Origin: Dermacoccus abyssi
Lineage (GTDB): Bacteria > Actinomycetota > Actinomycetes > Actinomycetales > Dermatophilaceae
Reading direction: 5' to 3' (one strand)
Length of the DNA stretch: 64,000 nt
Assembly: GCF_034541975.1 (NCBI RefSeq)
Contig: NZ_JAVYJM010000001.1
The position numbers and the translations under genes were made by a program. Positions 8,641-17,572 of this stretch are shown here, piece after piece (within the stretch, counting starts at the first letter, position 1; every line of letters begins with the position of its first letter). The notes under the pieces are model-generated. The model worked only from the letters and a program-made list of their open reading frames with translations, was not told the origin of the DNA and searched no databases.

Positions 8641-10194
8641 ATGACCCGACGCGCCACCCCCCGCTCACTGCGCACGGCCCTCGCGGCGGCTGCTGCACTG
8701 ACGCTGGTGGCCGGCTGCAGCTCGTCGTCGTCGCACTCCGAGGCAACCGGGGCGGGCAGTGCCACCACGTCGGCATCGAAGGCCGGGCCCGCTCCGTCGG
8801 GTCTGCAGTCGTTCTACTCCCAGAAGCTCGAGTGGGAGAAGTGCGACGAGGGTGAGTGCGCGAAACTGCGCGTGCCCATCGACTACGCCAAGCCGAACGG
8901 TGCCACGATCGAGATCGCGGTCAACCGCCAGAAAGCCACCGGCACGAAGAAGGGGTCGCTCGTCGTCAACCCGGGTGGACCCGGCGCCTCGGGTGTCGAC
9001 TATGCCGCGGCCGCCGACAGCATCGTCAGTTCGGGCGTGCGCGAGAGCTTCGACGTCGTGGGCTTCGACCCGCGAGGCGTTCAACGTTCGGCGGCCATCA
9101 CGTGCGTCGGCGACGCCGAGCTCGACGATCTCCTCGGTGCCGATCCGTCACCCGACAACGCGGCAGAACAGAAGGAACTGCTCGCCGCCGACAAGTCCTT
9201 CGCCGACGCCTGCAAGAAGAACGCCGGCCCGCTGCTCGGCCACGTCTCCACCGAGGAGGCGGCCAAGGACATGGACGTTCTGCGCGCGGCCCTCGGCGAG
9301 GACAAGCTCGACTACCTCGGAAAGTCGTACGGAACGTTCCTCGGAGCCTCCTACGCCGAGCAGTTCCCGAAGAAGGTCGGGCGCATGGTGCTCGACGGCG
9401 TGCTGCCGCCCGACCTCACGATGGCCGAGCTCAACGCCGGACAGGCCAAGGGATTCGAAACGGCACTGGACGCCTACCTCGCCTCCTGCACGAAGGAATC
9501 CGACTGCCCCCTCGGTTCGGAACCGGCGGCAGGCAAGAAGAAGCTCCAGGAGTTCCTCGCGGGCCTCGACGACAAGACCGTTCGCGCCGAGGGTGACTCG
9601 CGCATCGATCGACTCACCGAGGGGTGGGCCGTCAACGGCATCGCCGCGGGCCTCTACGACGAGGCGAGCTGGCCGGGCCTGACGGATGCGTTGCGCGGGG
9701 CGATGAACGGTGACGGGACGCTCCTGCTCGCCTCGGGCAAGCAGTACGCCGAGCGCAACGACGACGGCACCTACAACGGCAACATCATGCAGGTCATCAA
9801 CGCTGTCACCTGCCTCGACCGCCCGGCCCCGACGGGCGGCGTCGCGACGTACGAAAAGGAAACGAAGGCGCTCGCCAAGGACGCCCCGACCTGGGGCTCG
9901 CAGCTCGCCTGGGCCGGCGCCATCTGCGCGGACTGGCCGGTCAAGGCCACGGGTGAGGCCAAGTCGGTCAAGGCGGCGGGCTCCGGACCGATCGTCGTCG
10001 TCGGCACGACCCGCGACCCGGCCACGCCGTACGAGTGGAGCGAGCGCCTCGAGAAGCAGCTCGAGAACGGGCGTCTCGTGAGCTACGACGGTGACGGTCA
10101 CACGGCCTACGGCCGCGGCTCCGAGTGCGTCGACTCGGCCATCGACTCCTACCTGCTCGAAGGCAAGAACCTTCCGGAGAAGACCACCTGCTGA
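8641..10194 (+). CDS. secreted lipoprotein alpha/beta-hydrolase, tripeptidyl-aminopeptidase (SlpD/SlpE, peptidase S33) type
   Basis: A 517-residue exported peptidase. The N terminus (MTRRATPRS, hydrophobic core, lipobox LVAGC) directs lipidation at Cys22. The hydrolase core has NPGGPGASG (oxyanion loop), a nucleophile elbow in GKSYGT, and the TAP-like C-terminal domain with the Asp in GTTRDPATPYEW and the His in DGDGHTAYG. Family members release N-terminal di- or tripeptides outside the cell. The start is fixed by AAGGAG 6 nt upstream; an earlier in-frame ATG at 8596 lies inside holB and lacks a ribosome site. It follows holB by only 17 bp. Confidence 0.9.
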   Translation: MTRRATPRSLRTALAAAAALTLVAGCSSSSSHSEATGAGSATTSASKAGPAPSGLQSFYSQKLEWEKCDEGECAKLRVPIDYAKPNGATIEIAVNRQKATGTKKGSLVVNPGGPGASGVDYAAAADSIVSSGVRESFDVVGFDPRGVQRSAAITCVGDAELDDLLGADPSPDNAAEQKELLAADKSFADACKKNAGPLLGHVSTEEAAKDMDVLRAALGEDKLDYLGKSYGTFLGASYAEQFPKKVGRMVLDGVLPPDLTMAELNAGQAKGFETALDAYLASCTKESDCPLGSEPAAGKKKLQEFLAGLDDKTVRAEGDSRIDRLTEGWAVNGIAAGLYDEASWPGLTDALRGAMNGDGTLLLASGKQYAERNDDGTYNGNIMQVINAVTCLDRPAPTGGVATYEKETKALAKDAPTWGSQLAWAGAICADWPVKATGEAKSVKAAGSGPIVVVGTTRDPATPYEWSERLEKQLENGRLVSYDGDGHTAYGRGSECVDSAIDSYLLEGKNLPEKTTC

Positions 10195-10331
10195 GGGCCG
10201 TCCTCCGGCTCTTTTCGCGACACCCGTTCGACGGGTGGGCGAGCGCGTGCAGGGCCCCCGCAATTCGCGTTCGCCTGCGTCCTCGTGTAATGTCTAGCCT
10301 CGCTGCCGGAGATTCTCCGAGCCCCAGCGGT

Positions 10332-10405
10332 GCCGCTTTAGCTCAGTCGGCCAGAGCGTCTCACTCGTAATGAGAAGGTCGTCGGTTCGATTCCGACAAG
10401 CGGCT
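10332..10405 (+). tRNA. tRNA-Thr (CGT)
   Basis: The acceptor stem GCCGCTT pairs with AAGCGGC. The D arm (GCTCAG..GAGC), the anticodon stem TCTCA/TGAGA around loop CTCGTAA (anticodon CGT) and the T arm GTCGG-TTCGATT-CCGAC are all present. The discriminator base is T and CCA is not encoded. Length 74 nt. Confidence 0.95.
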
Positions 10406-10411
10406 CAGCGC

Positions 10412-10446
10412 ACGAAAGCCCCCAGGTCTCACCTGGGGGCTTTCGT
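10412..10446. terminator. terminator after tRNA-Thr, shared with convergent lysE-type gene
   Basis: ACGAAAGCCCCCAGGT pairs perfectly over 16 bp with its complement across a 3-nt loop (CTC). The lower stem gives AAA on one strand and TTT on the other, so it can act in both directions. Confidence 0.85.
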
Positions 10447-10483
10447 CATGTCGGGGCAACCGCCTCCGTCCCTGCGGCGAAGC

Positions 10484-11137
10484 TCACGCCTTCGCGGCGA
10501 GCGAGACGCCGATGACGGTGAACACGCCACCCACCGCGCCGTCGATACGGCGGGCTGCGCGGCGATAGCCGTTCGCGACGCGCTCGCCGGACGCAATCCA
10601 CGCAAGGCTCGCGAACCACGCGAACGCGACGCCGACGATGGTGGCGAAGACCTCGAGCTGGGCGAGCAACGGCGAACCGTGCGGCACGATCGAGGCGAGC
10701 AGGGCGCCGAAGAAGACGAGGGCCTTCGGGTTGGCGACGTTCGTCACGAGGCCGATGCGGTACGCCTTCCACACGCTGCGGGTCGCGAGGGGTGCTGACG
10801 CAGCGGCCGCATTGGCTGCGGGAGTCTCGCCGTCGTCATTGTTGCTGCTGCGGCGCAGGCTCCACAGGATGCGCAGGCCGTACCCGATGAGGAACGCCGC
10901 GCCCAGGTAACGCACGACCTTGTAGGCGGCCTCGTACTGGGCGAAGACCACGGCGAGGCCGGTGAGGGCGAGCACGACCCACAGGGCGATGCCGGTCGTC
11001 ACGCCGGCGGCGACGAACAAACCTTTACGGCGACCCGAGGTTGCCGAGGTGCGCATGACGGCGAGGAAGTCGGGCCCGGGGGAGGCGACGGCGACGATCC
11101 AGGCCGACAGCAGGGTGAGCCAGGTGGCGAGGGACAA
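10484..11137 (-). CDS. LysE/RhtB-family amino-acid exporter
   Basis: A 217-residue inner-membrane protein with about six hydrophobic segments. The N terminus ATWLTLLSAWIVAVASPGPDFLAVM has the SPGPDF signature of the LysE/RhtB family, and TNVANPKALVFFGALLAS the second conserved motif. The start is TTG, fixed by AGAAGGAG 5 nt upstream; longer frames begin inside the regulator gene. It lies 19 bp downstream of the cupin-XRE regulator and is probably co-transcribed with it. The exported amino acid is unknown. Confidence 0.88.
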   Translation of the reverse strand: MSLATWLTLLSAWIVAVASPGPDFLAVMRTSATSGRRKGLFVAAGVTTGIALWVVLALTGLAVVFAQYEAAYKVVRYLGAAFLIGYGLRILWSLRRSSNNDDGETPAANAAAASAPLATRSVWKAYRIGLVTNVANPKALVFFGALLASIVPHGSPLLAQLEVFATIVGVAFAWFASLAWIASGERVANGYRRAARRIDGAVGGVFTVIGVSLAAKA

Positions 11138-11156
11138 GGGTGCTCCTTCTGGGTGA

Positions 11157-11702
11157 TCAGCCGAGCGTGGGCGTGGCGAAGACGAAGTGCATGTCGGCAC
11201 CCTCGGGGCCGGCGATGTAGCGGTGGGGGGCGTCCCCGGGGAACGCGACGAGGTCGCCGGGCTCCAGATCAACGGGGGCGTCCGTGGGGCCGGCCTGCAG
11301 CGAGCCGCTCACGAGGATGATGTGCTCGACCGTGCCGGGAGTGTGCGGAACGCCGTCGAAGACGTCGCCGGGCGGCATGTGCAGACGCCAGATCTCGAGG
11401 CTGCGGCCTCCGCCGACGCGCGCGAGGAACTGACGGGTGAACTCGTCGTGTGGTGCGGGTTCGGCGCGCACGACGGTGACCTGGCCGGTGGGCTGAACCG
11501 TGAGCAGGTCGGTGAGCGGGATGCCGAGGGCTCGCGCCAGGGCGTCGAGCGTGTCGAGCGTGGGGTTGCCGCGCCCCGCCTCGAGGTTCGACAGGGTGCC
11601 CTTGCCGAGGTCAGCGCGTCGCGCGAGCTCGGTGAGGGAGAACCCTCGCTGCTCGCGGCGCAGCTTGATCTGCGCTCCGACGCGTTCGCTGAGGTAGGCC
11701 AT
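11157..11702 (-). CDS. XRE-family regulator with C-terminal cupin domain
   Basis: The 181 residues consist of an N-terminal helix-turn-helix (LRREQRGFSLTELARRADLGKGTLSNLEAG, given here in parts: about residues 14-43) and a cupin sensor domain (about 105-175, PHTPGTVEHIILVSG and DLEPGDLVAFPGDAPHRY). Such HTH-cupin proteins often control an adjacent LysE exporter in response to a small molecule, and one lies directly downstream. TACAGT 6 nt before the ATG and a palindrome just upstream suggest a leaderless, autoregulated transcript. Confidence 0.92.
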   Translation of the reverse strand: MAYLSERVGAQIKLRREQRGFSLTELARRADLGKGTLSNLEAGRGNPTLDTLDALARALGIPLTDLLTVQPTGQVTVVRAEPAPHDEFTRQFLARVGGGRSLEIWRLHMPPGDVFDGVPHTPGTVEHIILVSGSLQAGPTDAPVDLEPGDLVAFPGDAPHRYIAGPEGADMHFVFATPTLG

Positions 11703-11708
11703 GCGTTC

Positions 11709-11730
11709 ACTGTAGCGAACGTTACGTTCG
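11709..11730 (-). promoter_or_regulatory. leaderless promoter and palindromic operator of the cupin-XRE gene
   Basis: On the minus strand TACAGT (11709-11714) is the -10, 6 nt from the ATG. Immediately upstream is a perfect palindrome CGAACGT-A-ACGTTCG (11716-11730), placed in the -35/-10 spacer where a repressor would block the polymerase. Confidence 0.6.
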
Positions 11731-11857
11731 ACGGATAGTGCGATTTGTGTGTGATGGATCTCGTCGCGGGGCGCGTTGGCACCTCAGTCGGCGCCCGACA
11801 TGAAGCGGCCCTCCCACGAGCCGTCTTCGTGGCCCGGGGAGGGTCGCCGCAGCGCCG

Positions 11858-13576
11858 TCAGCCGCGCAGGCTGGGGAAATCCTCGTCGCGGAACTCGCCC
11901 TCGGGCCGCTCGTCGGCGTCGGCCAGCTCGTTCTCGCGACCGCGCAGTTCGACGCGTCGAATCTTGCCCGAGATCGTCTTCGGCAGTTCGGCGAACTCGA
12001 GGCGACGCACCCGTTGCCACGGTGCGAGGCGCTCGCGCGCGAACGCGAAGATGCTCTCCGCCGTGGCCTCGTCACCCTCCTGCCCGTCGACGAGGACGAG
12101 GTAAGCCTTCGGTACGGCGAGGCGGACGGCGTCGGGGGCCGGCACGATGGCTGCCTCGGCGACGGCCGGGTGTTCGATGAGCACCGACTCCAACTCGAAC
12201 GGGCTGATCTTGTAGTCGCTCGCCTTGAACACGTCGTCGGTGCGCCCGACGTAGCTGATGTAGCCCTCGTCGTCGATCGTCGCGACATCCCCGGTGTGGT
12301 AGTAACCGCCCTCCATCGCCTCGGCGTTGCGCGCTGCGTCGCCGAGATACCCGGTCATGAGCGAGAGGGGCCGCTCGGACAGGTCGAGACAGATCTCGCC
12401 TTCGCCGGCGCCCTCGACGCGCTCACCCGTCATCGGGTCGACGATGACGACCGGGATGCCCGGCAGCGCCCGGCCCATGGACCCCGGCTTCACCGTGGAG
12501 CCGGGGGTGTTGCCGACGGACGCCGTCATCTCGGTCTGGCCGTAGCCGTCGCGGATCGTGAGACCCCACGCCTTCTCGACGCGGGAGATGACCTCCGGGT
12601 TGAGCGGCTCGCCCGCGCCGATGAGTTCGCGCAGCGATCCCTTGCCGCCCGAGAGGTCGGCGTTGATGAGCATGCGCCACACCGTGGGAGGCGCGCAGAA
12701 CGTCGTCACCTCGCGGCTGCGCAGCTGCTCCAGCAGGGCGCCGGGGGAGAAGCGCGTGTAGTTGTAGACGAAGATCGTCGCCTCCGCGATCCACGGCGCG
12801 AAGAAACACGACCACGCGTGCTTGGCCCACCCCGGACTGGAGATGTTGAGGTGCACGTCGCCCGGTTCGAGACCGAGCCAGTACATCGTCGACAGGTGAC
12901 CCAGCGGGTACGACGACTGCGTGTGCTCGACGAGCTTCGGCCGGCTCGTCGTGCCGGACGTGAAGTAGTAGAGCAGCGGGTCGCTCGGCGCGGTGCCCGG
13001 GTGCTCGAGCGGGGTGGCGCCCTCGACGTTCGCGTAGGCGGCGCGCATGTCCTGCCAGCCGTCGCTCTCGCCGACGGAGATGCGCGTGTACGTGCCGGGC
13101 ACGGAGGAGAACTTGTCGGTGTCCGCAGCGTTCGCGATGACGTGCTTGACGCCGCCGCGCTCGATGCGGTCGACGAGATCGCTCGGCCCGACGGCCGTCG
13201 TCGTCGGCATGATGATGGCGCCCAGCTTCATCGCGGCGAGCATGACGTCCCACAGCTCGACCTGGTTGGCGAGCATGACGATGACGGGGTCGCCCCGGCG
13301 TACGCCTCGTTCGGCGAGCCACGCCCCGATGGCATCGGAGCGGCGCGCCATCTCGTCGAACGTCGCCTCCTGCGACGAGCCGTCTTCCTCGAGGATGACG
13401 AGTGCCTTCGCGTCGTTGCCGCGCGCGACGACGTCGAACCAGTCGTGCGCCCAGTTGAAGCGCTCGCCCAGGTCGGGCCACGTGAACGAGGCGGCGGCTT
13501 CGTCGTGCTTGCCGCGAAGGGCCAGCAGCTCGTCCCGGGCCTGGCGATAGCGGGTGGTGGCAACGTTCTCGCTCAT
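11858..13576 (-). CDS. acyl-CoA synthetase (AMP-forming, medium-chain AcsM-like)
   Basis: A 572-residue ANL-superfamily enzyme that activates a carboxylic acid to its acyl-CoA through an acyl-AMP. Visible motifs are the P-loop YYFTSGTTSRPK, SPGWAKHAWSCFFAPW, the A5 motif DGYGQTEMT, the hinge YISYVGRTDDVFKASDYKISP, and PKTISGKIRR with the catalytic lysine. SPGW and the sequence around it resemble medium-chain or acetyl-CoA-like synthetases rather than NRPS domains. The start at 13576 has AAGGTG 6 nt upstream; an upstream in-frame GTG is unsupported. The 155 bp behind it (11703-11857) contain only the XRE promoter and a GC-rich hairpin. Confidence 0.92.
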   Translation of the reverse strand: MSENVATTRYRQARDELLALRGKHDEAAASFTWPDLGERFNWAHDWFDVVARGNDAKALVILEEDGSSQEATFDEMARRSDAIGAWLAERGVRRGDPVIVMLANQVELWDVMLAAMKLGAIIMPTTTAVGPSDLVDRIERGGVKHVIANAADTDKFSSVPGTYTRISVGESDGWQDMRAAYANVEGATPLEHPGTAPSDPLLYYFTSGTTSRPKLVEHTQSSYPLGHLSTMYWLGLEPGDVHLNISSPGWAKHAWSCFFAPWIAEATIFVYNYTRFSPGALLEQLRSREVTTFCAPPTVWRMLINADLSGGKGSLRELIGAGEPLNPEVISRVEKAWGLTIRDGYGQTEMTASVGNTPGSTVKPGSMGRALPGIPVVIVDPMTGERVEGAGEGEICLDLSERPLSLMTGYLGDAARNAEAMEGGYYHTGDVATIDDEGYISYVGRTDDVFKASDYKISPFELESVLIEHPAVAEAAIVPAPDAVRLAVPKAYLVLVDGQEGDEATAESIFAFARERLAPWQRVRRLEFAELPKTISGKIRRVELRGRENELADADERPEGEFRDEDFPSLRG

Positions 13577-13726
13577 GCTCGGCACCTTGCCAAAGCCGGT
13601 ATGGGTTACGGACGAGTACACATGAGGTGAATCACGTCGGCCATGGCCCGGTGTGTGAGCTCCGGTCCGTCCGGTGACCAGCGCAGCTCACAGAACGAGT
13701 CACGACTCACATCACGGTCGGGGTGC

Positions 13727-14725
13727 TCAGTCGCGCACCGGCCGGCGCGCGAACCACGCGGCGAGCACGGCGCCCGAGACGTTGTGCCACACGGAGAACA
13801 CGGCCGACGGCAGCGCGGCGAGCGGGGAGAAGTGCACCTTCGCCAGCGTCGCGGCAAGGCCGGAGTTCTGCATGCCCACCTCGAAGGCGAGCGCGCGGCG
13901 GGCCTTCGCGTCGAGGCCCGCGAAGCGCGCTGCGAGGTAGCCTAGGCCGAGCCCGAAGCCGTTGTGCAACACGACCGCGAGGAACACGATGCCGCCGACG
14001 GAGGCGAGCTTGCCGGCGCTTCCTGCAACGACGATCGCGACGATCCAGGCGATGACGACGGCGCTCACCCACGGCAGGGCCGGAGCGATGGCGCGTACGC
14101 CGGCGTCCTTGATGACGAGACGGACGACGACGCCGAGCACGATCGGCACGAGCACCGTCTTGACGATGTCCACCATCATCGAGCCTGCGTCGACGTGGAG
14201 GTACGACCCGGCGAGCAGCGCCGTCAGTGCAGGCGTGACGACGGGTGCCACAAGTGTCGAGGCGGTGGCCACCGACACACCGAGCGCGACGTCGCCCTTC
14301 GACAGGAACGTCATGACGTTCGACGCCGTGCCGCTCGGCGCACATCCGACGAGGATGAGACCCACGGCCAGCTCCGGTGAGAGCGCGAGCGCGTGCGCGA
14401 TGACCCACCCGGCTCCCGGCATGATGACGTAGTGGGCCACCAGCCCGATGAGCACGGCCCAGGGGCGGCGCATGACGGCGGCGAAGTCGTGTGGTGTGAG
14501 CGTGAGACCCATCGTGAACATCACGACGCCGAGCAGGTACGGCACCCATGTGGCGTGCGGCGTGAAAAGGCCGGGCTGGGTGTAGCCCCACGCGCCTGCG
14601 ATGACGACGACAATCGGCAGGGCCGTCACCGCCACGAGTGCGGCGCGACGCTGCTTCGGCGTCTCGACGGCGGCCGCCCCGGAGGTCGAGGAGGGCGCGT
14701 TGCTGCGCTCGGAGGCCATCGTCAT
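13727..14725 (-). CDS. bile acid:sodium symporter (BASS) family transporter
   Basis: A 332-residue membrane protein with nine to ten hydrophobic segments. Characteristic stretches are MFTMGLTLTPHDF, GLILVGCAPSGTASNVMTFLSKGD (a BASS hallmark, described here in two parts) and EVGMQNSGLAATLAKVHF. Family members move bile acids, pantoate/pyruvate-type organic anions or related compounds with sodium. The start is uncertain between ATG 14725 and ATG 14719. It diverges from an MFS transporter. Nothing nearby identifies the substrate. Confidence 0.9.
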   Translation of the reverse strand: MTMASERSNAPSSTSGAAAVETPKQRRAALVAVTALPIVVVIAGAWGYTQPGLFTPHATWVPYLLGVVMFTMGLTLTPHDFAAVMRRPWAVLIGLVAHYVIMPGAGWVIAHALALSPELAVGLILVGCAPSGTASNVMTFLSKGDVALGVSVATASTLVAPVVTPALTALLAGSYLHVDAGSMMVDIVKTVLVPIVLGVVVRLVIKDAGVRAIAPALPWVSAVVIAWIVAIVVAGSAGKLASVGGIVFLAVVLHNGFGLGLGYLAARFAGLDAKARRALAFEVGMQNSGLAATLAKVHFSPLAALPSAVFSVWHNVSGAVLAAWFARRPVRD

Positions 14726-14864
14726 CCCATCGGTCGTCGGGCATATGCCGAACCGGGCACACGCGGGGTGGCCTCGTTCCACCCGATCCACCGCGTGCGG
14801 GCGCATCGGGTGCGCTGAGACACTGACGCGAGAATATCGGAAGGCGAACTAAAGTGGAGGCGTC

Positions 14865-16244
14865 ATGACGAGCACGCCCGCACCCGCCCCCGAACCCCGC
14901 CTCCTCGCACCGCTCGGCGGCCGACGCGCGTGGGCGATCTGGGGAGCGGCGGTCGCCGTCTATGTGCTCGCTGTCTTCCACCGCACATCGCTCGGGGTGG
15001 CGGGCATCATGGCGGCCGAGCGGTTCGGCATCAGCTCCTCGCAGCTCGCGACCTTCGCCATGGTCCAACTGCTCGTCTACGCGGCGATGCAGGTGCCCGT
15101 CGGGGCCGCGCTCGACCAGTACGGCTCACGCATCCTCCTGGCCGCCGGTGCCCTGACGATGACGGCCGGGCAGGCCTGGTTCGCCTTCGCTCACACCTTC
15201 GCGGCAGGGTTGGGCGCCCGCGTCCTCGTCGGCATGGGCGACGCGATGATCTTCGTCTGCGTCCTGCGCATCGCCGCGCTGTGGTTCCCGCCGATGCGAG
15301 CGCCGCTCGTCACCCAGATCACCGGTTTCGCAGGCCAGATCGGTGCGTTGCTCGCGGCGGGTCCGCTCGCCGCGGCGCTCCACGCGCTGGGGTGGGAGAC
15401 GACCTACCTCGTCGCCGCTGCCCTGGGTCTCGTGCTCGGCCTCGTCATGTGGTTCGTCGTCGTCGACAGCCCGAACCTCGACAAACGGCGCGACACCGTC
15501 AGGCTGCGGGCGGTTGCCCGGGTGCTCGGCGAGGTCTGGCGCGAGCCGGGCACACGCCTGGGCCTGTGGACCCACTTCACCGCACAGTTCGCGATGAACG
15601 TGTTCGTCCTCCTGTGGGGTTTCCCGTTCCTCACGAAGGGTCAGGGCCTGTCCGAGGCGACGGCGAGCACATTGCTGTCCCTCATGGTCGTGACGATCAT
15701 CGTGGCGAGTCCGGTGCTGGGCATGTACACGGCGCGGATGCCACACCGTCGCTCCGTCGTCGTCATGACGCTCATCGGCGTCATCATCGCGCTGTGGAGC
15801 GTCGTGCTCGCCTGGCCCGGGAGGGCGCCGCTGTGGCTGCTCGTCCTGCTGTGCATCGCCGTGTCGCTCGGCGGGCCGGGCTCCATGGTCGGCTTCGACA
15901 TGGCCCGCTCCTTCAACGCGCCCACCCGCCTCGGCAGTGCCAACGGCATCGTCAACGTCGGCGGCTACGTCGCGTCCGTGACGTGCATCGTCCTCATCGG
16001 CCTCGTGCTCGACCACGTCGCCCCCGGCGGCCCGGCGACGTACGACGTCGAGGCGTTCCGCAAGGCGATGAGTGTGCAGTACCTCGTGTGGGCGCTGGGC
16101 CTGGCGATGATGTGGCACTACCGCCGCCGCACCCACGACGTCGTCCTCGCCGACGACGACTACGCGCACCTGCGCGCAGGCGTCTCCCGCCGCCGCACCG
16201 AGCGCGCCGGGGCGGACGAACACCGAGGTGCTACCCGCGCGTAA
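14865..16244 (+). CDS. major facilitator superfamily transporter
   Basis: A 459-residue permease with about twelve hydrophobic segments. VFHRTSLGVAGIMAAERF at the first helix and VGAALDQYGSR between helices 2 and 3 correspond to the MFS signature (GxLxDRxGR-like). The C-terminal tail is charged and probably cytoplasmic. The start is fixed by GGAGG 4 nt upstream. A second large open frame overlapping it continues into the next gene but is only a shadow here. The substrate cannot be inferred. Confidence 0.9.
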   Translation: MTSTPAPAPEPRLLAPLGGRRAWAIWGAAVAVYVLAVFHRTSLGVAGIMAAERFGISSSQLATFAMVQLLVYAAMQVPVGAALDQYGSRILLAAGALTMTAGQAWFAFAHTFAAGLGARVLVGMGDAMIFVCVLRIAALWFPPMRAPLVTQITGFAGQIGALLAAGPLAAALHALGWETTYLVAAALGLVLGLVMWFVVVDSPNLDKRRDTVRLRAVARVLGEVWREPGTRLGLWTHFTAQFAMNVFVLLWGFPFLTKGQGLSEATASTLLSLMVVTIIVASPVLGMYTARMPHRRSVVVMTLIGVIIALWSVVLAWPGRAPLWLLVLLCIAVSLGGPGSMVGFDMARSFNAPTRLGSANGIVNVGGYVASVTCIVLIGLVLDHVAPGGPATYDVEAFRKAMSVQYLVWALGLAMMWHYRRRTHDVVLADDDYAHLRAGVSRRRTERAGADEHRGATRA

Positions 16245-16282
16245 GCCCCTCCGCCGTCGCGAGCCTGTGCCAGGGTGGCGGA

Positions 16283-17536
16283 ATGAACGAGTTGAGCAAG
16301 GGAGCCAACGCGCCCCTCGGCGGCACCGGCCTCGCCATCACGGTCGTCGGCACCCAGCCGGGCACGGTCGACCTCATGGTGCTGCAACTGACCGCAGACG
16401 GGGTCGTGCGCACCGACGACGACTTCGTCTTCTACAACCAGCCCCGCTCGCCCGAGGGCGCGGTGCGTCTCGATGGTGGTGACATCACCGTCGACCTGTC
16501 CGCACTCCCGCCGCAGATCGAACGTCTCGCCGTCGCCGTCGCGATGGATGACGCGGCGCCGGGCTCGCTCGCCTCGTCCCCGCAGCTCGCCGTCACGATC
16601 GACGCGCACGGTGAGCAATACGCCGTCACCGCAACCGGATTCACGAGCGAGCGCGCGGCGGTACTCGTCGAGATCTACCTGCGAGGCGGCGCGTGGAAGG
16701 TGCGCAACGTCTCCGCAGGATGGGACGGCGGGCTGCCCGCGCTCCTGCGCGAGCACGGCGTGAGCGTCGAGAACGACACGCCTCAGACGCCCCTCGCCGC
16801 CGCCTCGACAGCTGGACCGCTCCCCGCCACGCCTCCTGTTGCTGCGCCGCCTGCTGCTACGCCGATGCCGTCGTCGAGCGGCCCGGTCGATCTCGGCAAG
16901 CGCACGGGGGCGATCAGCCTGACGAAGGGGCAGCGTGTCTCGATCGAGAAGTCGCCCGTCATCACGGCTCGCATCGAGTGGCCGGCCGCCACCGACTACG
17001 ACGTCTTCGCTCTCGTGCGCTACGCCGACGGGCACGACGAGACGGTCGCGACGTTCGGGACCAAGGAGCAGCCCCATGCCACGCAGCGCTCCTCGGACGG
17101 CGCCGTCACGCATCTCGGCGACGTCGGACGAGCACGGACGGCACGCACCGGTGGGGGACTGTTCGGGCGCAAGAAGCAGAGCCCGCCTGCGCCGATGGCG
17201 AGTGAGACGATCGAGATCCGTCTCAACCCGAAGGTCGTGGCGGTGCTGCCCGTCGTGTACTCGGCGCAATCGAACGGCACGGGGTCGTTTCGCCGCTATC
17301 AGGTGTCCATGTCGATCGACAACGGCGCCGGCACGAGTGTCCGCATCGATGCGAGCAACGCGAGCGATCACGACAACATCTACACCTGCGTTCCGGGGAT
17401 CGTCGTCAACAGCCCCGACGGGGTGATCGTCGACTCGCTCGAGTTGTACTCCGCGCCGACCTCGGAACTGCGCCCCGTCCTCGACGACCACCTCACCGTG
17501 CACATGGACGCCGGGGGGCTCAACCTCTACAAGTGA
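16283..17536 (+). CDS. two-domain TerD-family stress protein
   Basis: A 417-residue cytoplasmic protein. Residues 1-160 form a TerD domain (LSKGANAPL, DLMVLQLTADGVVRTDDDF, FYNQPRSPEG, the acidic region that binds calcium in TerD). A Pro/Ala-rich linker (about 170-200) leads to a second, diverged TerD-like domain (ISLTKGQRVSIEK, WPAATDYDVFALVRYADGH, with an insertion carrying GGGLFGRKKQ). TerD proteins are linked to tellurite, phage and oxidative stress responses, but the remaining ter genes are not in this window. The start follows CAGGGT by 6 nt, a plausible leaderless promoter. The open frame extends far upstream inside the MFS gene and should not be used. Confidence 0.85.
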   Translation: MNELSKGANAPLGGTGLAITVVGTQPGTVDLMVLQLTADGVVRTDDDFVFYNQPRSPEGAVRLDGGDITVDLSALPPQIERLAVAVAMDDAAPGSLASSPQLAVTIDAHGEQYAVTATGFTSERAAVLVEIYLRGGAWKVRNVSAGWDGGLPALLREHGVSVENDTPQTPLAAASTAGPLPATPPVAAPPAATPMPSSSGPVDLGKRTGAISLTKGQRVSIEKSPVITARIEWPAATDYDVFALVRYADGHDETVATFGTKEQPHATQRSSDGAVTHLGDVGRARTARTGGGLFGRKKQSPPAPMASETIEIRLNPKVVAVLPVVYSAQSNGTGSFRRYQVSMSIDNGAGTSVRIDASNASDHDNIYTCVPGIVVNSPDGVIVDSLELYSAPTSELRPVLDDHLTVHMDAGGLNLYK

Positions 17537-17572
17537 GAGTGGAGCACTCGCTCAGCTGGGCGACACGTCGAG

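Noticed and set aside
8641..10194. Gene considered as a beta-lactamase or esterase
   Set aside because: GKSYGT elbow, TAP-like C-terminal domain and lipobox fit the tripeptidyl aminopeptidase group better.
14930..17536. Continuous 868-codon open frame across the MFS and TerD genes
   Set aside because: Its first 450 codons are an out-of-frame reading of the MFS gene and Arg/His-rich; only the part from 16283 is TerD. High-GC DNA gives such frames freely.
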